Part shown: piece by piece, positions 1 to 5,331 of the stretch
How positions within the stretch are numbered: position 1 is the first letter of the stretch
How the letters are laid out: each line of letters starts with the position of its first letter
Program-made: the position numbers and the translations under genes
Source: a bacterium
Lineage (GTDB): Bacteria > Patescibacteriota > Minisyncoccia > Minisyncoccales > CG1-02-41-26
Length of the DNA: 5,331 nt
NCBI GenBank assembly: GCA_018400675.1
Contig: JAGYMG010000042.1
Span: forward strand, 1 to 5,331
Direction: 5' to 3'
The notes under the pieces: generated by a model
Told to the model about the DNA's origin: nothing
What the model saw: only the letters and a program-made list of their open reading frames with translations
Databases searched by the model: none

Positions 1-491
1 CAAATATATATTCCCCAAAGATATTCAATGAAACGTGATTTTTCCCATATAGTTTTTATTTTTTGAGGAATAATAAACCCACAAACAGAAGCAACTTTCT
101 GATCACTAAAAAATGGTAAGACATTTTTTATTGTGTCTTCAGTAATAGTAGTATCAGCATCTATTGTGACAGTAATGTCTGTGTCAATCAGCGGGAGAGC
201 AAAGTTTTGAGCTTGAGCTTTTGTGCCAGAATTTTTAGGAGTTCTAACAACTTCAGCTCCTGCTTTTTCTGCTACTTCTCCTGTTCTATCATGGGAACAA
301 TCATCTATTACTAAAATTCGTTCAATAGAACAATTTTGTCTTTTAACACTTGCTATTGTTTCAGCGATGTTATTCTCTTCATTATAAGCTGGAATTAAAA
401 CAGTTATTGAGAAAGATGATTCTTCTACTTCGGGATATTTTTCAGGAATACCAAGTAGAAAATTAATAATCTTTCGTAGTTTCTCTTTCAT
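1..491 (-). CDS. Family 2 glycosyltransferase, N-terminal 163 residues (C-terminus beyond left edge)
   Basis: The reverse strand reads open from an ATG at 491 to the window edge with no stop. The start is fixed by an AGAGGG ribosome-binding site 8 nt upstream. From about residue 27 the protein shows a GT-A fold of family GT2: the nucleotide-sugar strand ITVLIPAYNEE (29-39), ILVIDDCSHDRT (59-70), the NSGTKAQAQN loop (87-96) and the metal-binding DAD motif within TIDADT (109-114). The later segment FIEYLWGIYI resembles the region after the DXD motif in membrane-bound processive enzymes of the PgaC/chitin synthase/hyaluronan synthase type. These transfer a sugar from a UDP- or GDP-donor at the inner face of the membrane. 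The catalytic Q/RXXRW motif and C-terminal membrane helices would lie outside the window, so processivity and substrate are unknown. No membrane helix is clear in the visible part. GC content is about 32% by hand count, lower than the neighbouring genes. The family call is firm; the polysaccharide made is not known. Confidence 0.9.
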   Translation of the reverse strand, partial: MKEKLRKIINFLLGIPEKYPEVEESSFSITVLIPAYNEENNIAETIASVKRQNCSIERILVIDDCSHDRTGEVAEKAGAEVVRTPKNSGTKAQAQNFALPLIDTDITVTIDADTTITEDTIKNVLPFFSDQKVASVCGFIIPQKIKTIWEKSRFIEYLWGIYI

Positions 492-499
492 TTTCTTTA

Positions 500-505
500 C
501 CCTCT
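500..505 (-). promoter_or_regulatory. Ribosome-binding site of the glycosyltransferase gene
   Basis: AGAGGG on the minus strand, 8 nt before the ATG at 491. It is the only Shine-Dalgarno match at a normal distance in the window; the three plus-strand genes have none. It decides the start of the glycosyltransferase. Confidence 0.7.
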
Positions 506-522
506 TTCTTTAATATTTTTAA

Positions 523-535
523 AGAGCGATGCTCT
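523..535 (-). other. Small hairpin in the glycosyltransferase leader
   Basis: A perfect 5-bp inverted repeat, AGAGC and GCTCT, around a 3-nt loop. It would lie in the 5' leader of the glycosyltransferase mRNA, about 17 nt upstream of its ribosome-binding site. It is too short and has too weak a following T tract to call a terminator. It may be chance. Confidence 0.25.
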
Positions 536-547
536 GAATTTGCATAG

Positions 548-576
548 ATGATACCAATTTTTTAAAGATTTGTCAA
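548..576 (-). promoter_or_regulatory. Sigma-70-type promoter for the glycosyltransferase
   Basis: On the minus strand, a perfect -35 box TTGACA (571-576) is followed by a 17-bp spacer and a -10 box TATCAT (548-553, five of six consensus bases). Transcription would start near 541, giving a leader of about 50 nt that contains the ribosome-binding site and a small hairpin. The -35 box overlaps that of a plus-strand promoter candidate. Seen by eye only; not tested. Confidence 0.65.
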
Positions 577-599
577 GCTATTGAACTAAATAATATTAT
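570..599 (+). promoter_or_regulatory. Upstream promoter candidate for the helicase-nuclease gene
   Basis: TTGTCA (570-575) and TATTAT (594-599) are separated by 18 bp, each matching five of six sigma-70 consensus bases. Transcription would begin near 606 and give a leader of about 90 nt. Its -35 box covers almost the same bases as the opposing -35 of the glycosyltransferase. A short inverted repeat TCAA-gcta-TTGA (573-584) lies over this point and could be an operator half-site pair, but it is too short to be sure. Confidence 0.45.
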
Positions 600-647
600 A
601 GATCTTATTTTTAATTTAGATATTACAAAAGTGCCAGGTCAAACGAT

Positions 648-676
648 TTGAAGAGAAGAGGAGAGAGGGTTATAAT
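648..676 (+). promoter_or_regulatory. Proximal promoter candidate for the helicase-nuclease gene
   Basis: TTGAAG (648-653), a 17-bp spacer and a perfect TATAAT (671-676). Transcription would start near 683, leaving only about 15 nt before the ATG at 698. That would give a nearly leaderless mRNA, which fits the lack of a Shine-Dalgarno sequence there. The -35 matches only four of six bases, and the spacer is an unusual purine run. It is an alternative or addition to the upstream candidate. Confidence 0.4.
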
Positions 677-697
677 TCATATAAGCTCTTAGCAATT

Positions 698-3535
698 ATG
701 GATATTGATTTTAAAAAATTAAATAAACAGCAGAGCAAGGCGGTAAGGTTTGGCTCCGGCCCGATTTTAATTATAGCCGGGGCGGGGACAGGTAAGACTA
801 CAGTCATCACCAGTCGCATCGCCCATTTGATAAAACAGAAAAAAGCAAAGCCAGGAGAAATACTTGCCCTCACTTTTACGGAGAAGGCAGCCGAGGAGAT
901 GGAGGATAGGGTAGATAATTTAATATCCTCTAGCTATTTGGATCTCTGGATCTCTACCTTTCACTCCTTTGCTCAACGGGTACTCCAGGAACATGGTTTG
1001 GATATTGGCCTGGCTACTAATTTCAAATTATTGGATGAATCAGCTATCTGGCGTTTGATGCGGAAGAACCTTAAGAGGTTCCAGTTAGATTATTATAAGC
1101 CAGTGAGTAATCCCACTAAGTTTATCAAGGCCCTGATTAATCATTTTTCTCGTTGTAAGGATCAGGCCATTACACCAGCAGATTATCTTAAATATGCCCG
1201 GCAGCTAAAGGGGGAGGAAAAGAAGCGAGTCAAGGAGATAGCTCAGGCTTACAAGACTTATCAGGAATTGCTCTTGGAAAATAATTGTCTTGATTTCGGT
1301 GATCTGATTAATTATTCCTTGCGTTTGTTTAAAGAAAGACCTTTGGTCTTAAAAGAGTATCGGGATCAGTTTAAATATATGCTGGTTGATGAATTCCAGG
1401 ATACTAACTGGGCCCAATATGAATTATTAAAAATGTTGAGTTATCCTGATAATAATCTTACTGTCTGCGCTGATGATGACCAGAGCATTTATAAGTTTCG
1501 GGGAGCCTCGTTCAGCAACATTATCCAATTCCGCAGAGATTTTCCTAAGGCCCAGCAGGTTGCTCTTACCGAGAATTACCGCTCGTACCAGAATATGCTG
1601 GACCTAGCGCATCAATTTATTGAGATTAATAATCCTAACCGTCTGGAATACTTAGATAACATAAACAAGCAACTCACTTCAGTAAAAAAGGGGAAGGGGG
1701 TGGTAGAACATCTTCATTTTAATAATGCCCAAGCTGAAGCAACCGGAGTGGTTAATAGAATAGTTAAGACATTGCGGACAAACAAGAAAGCTCGTTTCAG
1801 TGATTTTGCTATTTTAGTCAGAGCCAACAATCAGGCAGCTAATTTCTGTAAGGCCTTGGAGAGAGCTGGTGTTCCTTACCAGTTTATGGCTCTCCGGGGA
1901 TTATATAGTAAACCCATTGTCCTTGATATTATTGCTTACTTCAGACTGTTAGATGATTATCATGAGAGCGCGGCTCTTTATCGAATTCTTAATATTCCTT
2001 TTTTGAAAGTCTCTGAGCAGGACATTGCCCAGATTACTCAATATACCAGAAGAAAGGCAGTCTCTATTTATCAGGCTCTACAGGACAACAAGCTCCTTAA
2101 GAGTTTGTCTCAAGCTGGAGCTAAGAAGGTGAAATATATTCTGCAGTTAATAGAACGACATAGTGAGATGACAGGCCGAAGGAACATTTCGGAAATATTT
2201 ATTTCTTTTTTATCAGAATCTGGTTATTTAAAATATTTAACCAACGAGAAAGACGAAGAAGCAATTAATTATATTAATCAATTTGCTGATAGGATTAAGA
2301 GCTTTGAGGAGGCCAGTCTGGAGCCTACCCTCAAGAATTTTATGGAGGAATTAAATATGGAGATCGAGTCTGGCGAAGAGGGTAAACTGAGCTTTGATAT
2401 TGAACAGGGGCCGGATGCTGTCCGGGTGATGACCGTCCATGCTGCTAAGGGTTTGGAGTTTAAGCATGTCTTTCTGGTTAATCTGGTGGACAAAAGATTC
2501 CCGGTGATTGAAAAGAAAGACCCTATTGAGATACCACAGCCGCTAATCAAGGATGTAGTCCCAGAAGGTGATGCCCACCTGGAAGAGGAGAGGAGATTGT
2601 TCTATGTTGCCGCGACCAGAGCCAAGGATAGTCTCTTTTTTACTTCAGCTGATAATTATGGAGGGGTGAGTACTAAAAAATTATCTCGCTTCTTAAAAGA
2701 ATTAGGCTACAGCAAAGAAGAAAAGACTAAAAAATTAAGGCCGGAGGATATTTTCCTGAAAGAGAAGCTGCCTAAGAGAAAAGGGAAAAAGGGGAAACAT
2801 CAAACACCTCATTTCTTTTCTTTTACCCAATTAAAAGCATTTGGGACGTGTCCCTTACAATACAAGTTTGCTCATATCCTCAAGATACCGATAAGGGGTA
2901 AGGCCAGTTTTAGTTATGGCAAGACAATTCATAACACCTTGGCCGAGTTTTTAGGGCAAAGAGAAAAAGAGAACCTTAATCTCCGGGATTTAATTAAGAT
3001 CTATAAAAAGAACTGGATTGACGACTGGTACCAAGACGCAGAGCAAAAGAAAGAGTATTTCCAGATGGGCCATGATGCTCTAAAGACTTTTTATGAGCAG
3101 TTGAAGAAAGAAAAGCCTGTGGTTATGAAGTTAAATGGCCAGCCAGCTTTAGAAAAAAACTTTAATCTTAAGATTGGAGGAGAAAAATTTATCGGGAAGA
3201 TAGACAGGATAGACCAATTAAAGGAGGGGGTAGAAATTATTGATTATAAAACCGGTAAAGCCCAGAAAAAAATTAAGCCAGAAGAACAAGAGCAATTACT
3301 TATTTATCAGATGGCGGCTGAACGGGTTTTTAATTTACAACCACAGCGTCTCAGCTATTATTATCTAGACGAGGGGAAGAAGCTTTCCTTTTTAGGACAA
3401 GAGAAAGATTTAGAAAAAGAAGAAGAAAAGATTATTAACCAGATACAAGCGATTAAAAAGAGTACATTTCCGCCTCGTCCGGGTTGGCATTGTAGGCATT
3501 GCGATTTCCGGGATATCTGTGAATACAGCCAGTAA
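698..3535 (+). CDS. UvrD/PcrA-type SF1 DNA helicase fused to a C-terminal RecB/Cas4-like Fe-S nuclease
   Basis: A 945-residue protein that should unwind DNA 3' to 5' with ATP and cut or resect it with its own nuclease, in double-strand break processing or related repair in the cytoplasm. All main SF1A helicase motifs are intact: Q motif around LNKQQ (8-12), Walker A GAGTGKTT (28-35), Ia LTFTEKAAEEM (58-68), II DEFQDT (231-236), III DDDQSIYKFRGA (259-270), IV TENYRS (291-296), V TVHAAKGLEF (579-588) and VI FYVAATRAK (635-643). A basic linker (KRKGKKGK, 693-700) leads to a PD-(D/E)XK domain from about 705. Its nuclease residues are H745, D836 in GKIDRID, D849 and K851 in IIDYKTGK, and the QLLIY motif (866-870). 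C718 with C932, C935 and C941 match the four-cysteine iron-sulfur pattern of AddB, AdnA/B and Cas4. Plain UvrD or PcrA is about 720 residues, so the extra length is the nuclease. The ATG at 698 is the only normal start close to the Q motif; it has no Shine-Dalgarno at usual spacing, although a purine-rich AGAGGAGAGAGGG lies at 657-669, 28 nt away. The domain call is firm. The cellular role, and whether it needs a partner chain as AdnAB does, is inferred. Confidence 0.95.
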   Translation: MDIDFKKLNKQQSKAVRFGSGPILIIAGAGTGKTTVITSRIAHLIKQKKAKPGEILALTFTEKAAEEMEDRVDNLISSSYLDLWISTFHSFAQRVLQEHGLDIGLATNFKLLDESAIWRLMRKNLKRFQLDYYKPVSNPTKFIKALINHFSRCKDQAITPADYLKYARQLKGEEKKRVKEIAQAYKTYQELLLENNCLDFGDLINYSLRLFKERPLVLKEYRDQFKYMLVDEFQDTNWAQYELLKMLSYPDNNLTVCADDDQSIYKFRGASFSNIIQFRRDFPKAQQVALTENYRSYQNMLDLAHQFIEINNPNRLEYLDNINKQLTSVKKGKGVVEHLHFNNAQAEATGVVNRIVKTLRTNKKARFSDFAILVRANNQAANFCKALERAGVPYQFMALRGLYSKPIVLDIIAYFRLLDDYHESAALYRILNIPFLKVSEQDIAQITQYTRRKAVSIYQALQDNKLLKSLSQAGAKKVKYILQLIERHSEMTGRRNISEIFISFLSESGYLKYLTNEKDEEAINYINQFADRIKSFEEASLEPTLKNFMEELNMEIESGEEGKLSFDIEQGPDAVRVMTVHAAKGLEFKHVFLVNLVDKRFPVIEKKDPIEIPQPLIKDVVPEGDAHLEEERRLFYVAATRAKDSLFFTSADNYGGVSTKKLSRFLKELGYSKEEKTKKLRPEDIFLKEKLPKRKGKKGKHQTPHFFSFTQLKAFGTCPLQYKFAHILKIPIRGKASFSYGKTIHNTLAEFLGQREKENLNLRDLIKIYKKNWIDDWYQDAEQKKEYFQMGHDALKTFYEQLKKEKPVVMKLNGQPALEKNFNLKIGGEKFIGKIDRIDQLKEGVEIIDYKTGKAQKKIKPEEQEQLLIYQMAAERVFNLQPQRLSYYYLDEGKKLSFLGQEKDLEKEEEKIINQIQAIKKSTFPPRPGWHCRHCDFRDICEYSQ

Positions 3536-3542
3536 TATTAAT

Positions 3543-3571
3543 TTGATAGCCAGCCTGTTTTATGCTAAACT
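3543..3571 (+). promoter_or_regulatory. Extended -10 promoter candidate for the SIMPL-thrS unit
   Basis: TTGATA (3543-3548, five of six), a 17-bp spacer and TAAACT (3566-3571, four of six), preceded by the extended -10 TG at 3563-3564. Transcription would start near 3578, about 33 nt before the SIMPL start codon. No hairpin with a T tract separates this from the helicase gene, so read-through from upstream is also possible. Confidence 0.5.
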
Positions 3572-3610
3572 GCCTTATTGAAAGGTTTTTAAACAATTTT
3601 TGATAAAACT

Positions 3611-4423
3611 ATGGACAAAACATTTGGAGACATTGGTCTCTCTCGCAATAAACATAATCTCTTATCCGTTCTTATTATCGTTTTAATAGTTCTTTTTTCT
3701 GTTTTAGTTATTGTTAATGTTGTTGAAATCCAAAATAAGGTTAAGACGGGCCGTTATATTGGCCAGGAGATTGCTGCTCAGAATAATATTTCTGTTCAGG
3801 CTACCGGCGAGGTCTATGTTAAACCTGATTTAGCGGTAGCTACTTTTTCGGTGATCAACGAGCAGAAAGAAGTCGCTGATGCTTTGGCTGAAAACAGCGA
3901 GCAGATGAATAAAGTAATTGAGGCTATTAAAGAAGAGGGGGTTGAGAGCAAAGATTTAAAAACAACAGGTTTTAGGATTTATCCCCGTTATGAATGGTAC
4001 GATGGGGACAGATCTTATTATCCCGAAGGAGAAAGAGTCTTGGTAGGCTATGAGGTAAGCCAAACTCTTGAAGTCAAAATAAGGGATATGGCTATAATAG
4101 GTGATATTATTAAAATAGCTGCTGACCAGGGTGCTAATCAGATGGGTGGTATCAATTTCACCCTTGACGATGAAGATGCAGCTAAGCAAGAAGCACGTCG
4201 GGCAGCGATTGAAGAGGCTAAAACAAAAGCCCGAGAGTTAGCCGATCAACTAGAAGTAAGATTGGTTAGGATTACTGATTTTACAGAATCTCTTTCTGCA
4301 CCCTATAGGAATGTTGGATATGCTGAGGATGCACTAGATATGGCTTCCGGCTCTGTCCCCAGCATAGAAACAGGAGAGAACAAAGTATCTGTCACGGTTC
4401 AAATTAAATACGAAATAAATTAA
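3611..4423 (+). CDS. Membrane-anchored SIMPL-domain (DUF541) protein
   Basis: A 270-residue protein with a short charged N-terminus, one hydrophobic helix (about residues 17-38, LLSVLIIVLIVLFSVLVIV) and a large domain facing the outside of the cytoplasmic membrane. The domain (about 59-268) is a SIMPL/DUF541 fold: it opens with ISVQATGEVYVKPDLAVATF (60-79), which matches the family's usual beta-strand and 'kPD' signature. It has an Ala/Glu/Lys-rich helix (about 193-215, AAKQEARRAAIEEAKTKAREL region) and ends in VSVTVQIKYEIN, the family's closing strand. There is no lipobox or signal peptidase site, so the helix likely stays as an anchor. SIMPL proteins include the periplasmic YggE linked to oxidative stress and BP26 of Brucella, which forms a ring; no enzyme activity is established for the family. 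It has no Shine-Dalgarno sequence before the ATG. It lies 75 bp after the helicase gene and 5 bp before thrS, so it is probably co-transcribed with thrS. The family call is strong; its role is unknown. Confidence 0.88.
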   Translation: MDKTFGDIGLSRNKHNLLSVLIIVLIVLFSVLVIVNVVEIQNKVKTGRYIGQEIAAQNNISVQATGEVYVKPDLAVATFSVINEQKEVADALAENSEQMNKVIEAIKEEGVESKDLKTTGFRIYPRYEWYDGDRSYYPEGERVLVGYEVSQTLEVKIRDMAIIGDIIKIAADQGANQMGGINFTLDDEDAAKQEARRAAIEEAKTKARELADQLEVRLVRITDFTESLSAPYRNVGYAEDALDMASGSVPSIETGENKVSVTVQIKYEIN

Positions 4424-4428
4424 TTATT

Positions 4429-5331
4429 ATGGCTGAGCAAGAAGAAAAAAAACAAATAGACATTATAAGACATTCCCTTTCTCATGTAATGGCCGCGGCT
4501 GTTAAAGAATTATGGCCCCAGGCTCAGCTGGGCGTTGGTCCGGCGATAGAGAGCGGGTTTTATTATGATATTGATTTTGGCTCAGAGCAGATAAGTGATG
4601 AGGTCTTGCCTCAGATTGAGAAAAAGATGAAAGAAATGATAGACCAGGGCTTAGGGTTTAAGAAGTCTGAGGTAGATATAGAAACTGCCCTTAAAAAGGA
4701 AGAGGACAGGGGTGCTATCTATAAAAAAGAATTAATAGAAGAATTAAAAGAGGAAGGCAAAACCGCTGTTAGCTATTACAGTCTAGGTGATTTTGAGGAT
4801 CTCTGTGCTGGTCCGCATGTTCAATCAACAAAAGAAATTGATAAGGATGCGTTTAAGTTAACAAAATTAGCTGGCGCTTATTGGCGAGGTGATGAAAAAA
4901 ATAAAATGCTCCAGCGTATTTATGGAGTAGCCTTTGGGAGTAAAGAAGACTTAGAGCATTATCTTAATTTACTAGAGGAAGCTGAGAAGAGAGATCATCG
5001 GAAATTAGGCCAGGAATTAGAATTATTTATCTTTGATGATGAAGTCGGTCAAGGCTTGCCTCTCTGGTTGCCCAAAGGAGCTTTGCTCCGTCATCTAGTG
5101 ATGACCTTTGCCTTTAACACTTATCTGGAAAGAGGTTATGAGCCAGTATCTACGCCTCATATTGCTTCCTTAAAATTGTGGCAGCATTCCGGACATCTGG
5201 ATTTTTATAAAGAGAATCTCTATAATCCTTTTGGCATTGAAGATGAGGAATATATGATCAAGCCGATGAATTGTCCCTTCCATCTCCAAATGTATAAAGC
5301 TAAGAAAAAGAGTTATCGCGATTTACCGATC
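4429..5331 (+). CDS. thrS: Threonyl-tRNA synthetase, N-terminal 301 residues (cut by right edge), lacking the TGS domain
   Basis: Class II aminoacyl-tRNA synthetase that attaches threonine to tRNA-Thr in the cytoplasm. The visible part starts directly in the editing (N2) domain: IRHSLSHVMA (13-22) supplies the HxxxH pair H15 and H19, and LCAGPHV (125-131) supplies C126 and H130. These are the four residues that hydrolyse mischarged Ser-tRNA-Thr, so editing should work. LAGAYWRGD (147-155) and KMLQRIYG (159-166) are typical of the domain's end. The catalytic domain begins near 195, with motif 1 around TPHIASLKLWQHSGH (242-256) and KPMNCPFH (278-285), where C282 is the expected first zinc ligand. 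Motif 2 and 3, the other zinc ligands and the anticodon domain lie beyond the edge. The N1 (TGS) domain of about 60 residues found in E. coli is absent, and an in-frame TAA at 4405-4407 with no usable start after it rules out a longer N-terminus. The start has no Shine-Dalgarno and follows the SIMPL stop by 5 bp, so translation may be coupled. Confidence 0.97.
   Translation, partial: MAEQEEKKQIDIIRHSLSHVMAAAVKELWPQAQLGVGPAIESGFYYDIDFGSEQISDEVLPQIEKKMKEMIDQGLGFKKSEVDIETALKKEEDRGAIYKKELIEELKEEGKTAVSYYSLGDFEDLCAGPHVQSTKEIDKDAFKLTKLAGAYWRGDEKNKMLQRIYGVAFGSKEDLEHYLNLLEEAEKRDHRKLGQELELFIFDDEVGQGLPLWLPKGALLRHLVMTFAFNTYLERGYEPVSTPHIASLKLWQHSGHLDFYKENLYNPFGIEDEEYMIKPMNCPFHLQMYKAKKKSYRDLPI

Noticed and set aside
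523..535. Short hairpin as a transcription terminator
   Set aside because: The stem is only 5 bp, there is no adequate T tract on either strand, and it lies between a good promoter and the glycosyltransferase start.
591..625. AT-rich inverted repeat TAATAT ... ATATTA
   Set aside because: Six-base arms in very AT-rich DNA are expected by chance and overlap a -10 box candidate.
670..873. Minus-strand open frame of 67 codons overlapping the helicase start
   Set aside because: It lies opposite the conserved Walker A region of the helicase gene, shows no recognisable domain, and is explained as a shadow of that gene.
2278..2550. Minus-strand open frame of 90 codons inside the helicase gene
   Set aside because: It sits opposite conserved motif V of the helicase; composition and lack of any motif mark it as a shadow.
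2810..3532. Cas4-like nuclease domain as a sign of a CRISPR-Cas locus
   Set aside because: The domain is fused to a UvrD helicase, which points to AdnAB/AddB-type repair; no repeats, cas1 or cas2 are present in the window.
3536..3610. Terminator between the helicase and SIMPL genes
   Set aside because: No GC-rich inverted repeat followed by a T run is visible; the T-rich stretches near 3586-3601 have no stem before them.
3956..4189. Minus-strand open frame of 77 codons inside the SIMPL gene
   Set aside because: Fully contained in a well-supported gene on the other strand, with no recognisable family features.
698..4423. Recoded stop codons (genetic code 4 or 25), as in some reduced bacteria
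   Set aside because: Genes read through with the standard code, no in-frame TGA is needed, and conserved Trp positions use TGG.

Overview
This 5.3-kb window is bacterial. It holds one minus-strand gene cut by the left edge, then three plus-strand genes, the last cut by the right edge. Reading both edges through: a family 2 glycosyltransferase (491 down to 1, minus), a UvrD-family DNA helicase fused to a RecB/Cas4-like iron-sulfur nuclease (698-3535), a membrane-anchored SIMPL/DUF541 protein (3611-4423), and the first 301 codons of threonyl-tRNA synthetase thrS (4429-5331).

Organism: the gene set is bacterial and the standard code fits (all internal Trp codons seen are TGG, both visible stops are TAA). 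Composition is AT-rich. The three plus-strand genes have no Shine-Dalgarno sequence at the usual distance, the ThrRS lacks the usual N-terminal TGS domain, and a compact helicase-nuclease fusion is present. Together these suggest a streamlined lineage such as the Candidate Phyla Radiation (Patescibacteria). That placement is inference only; no rRNA or other phylogenetic marker is complete here.

Layout: the 206-bp gap 492-697 is a divergent promoter region. The best minus-strand promoter (TTGACA, 17-bp spacer, TATCAT) and the best upstream plus-strand promoter (TTGTCA, 18-bp spacer, TATTAT) have overlapping -35 boxes, so polymerase may not be able to occupy both at once. A second plus-strand promoter candidate sits close to the helicase start. 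The 75-bp gap 3536-3610 carries a good extended -10 promoter candidate and no visible terminator. The SIMPL gene and thrS are 5 bp apart and almost certainly co-transcribed.

The genes do not form one obvious pathway: envelope or surface polysaccharide synthesis on the left, DNA repair or end processing in the middle, then an envelope protein of unclear role coupled to translation housekeeping. I see no mobile element, CRISPR array, tRNA or rRNA. The most interesting items are the single-chain helicase/Fe-S nuclease, the TGS-less but editing-competent ThrRS, and the overlapping divergent promoters.
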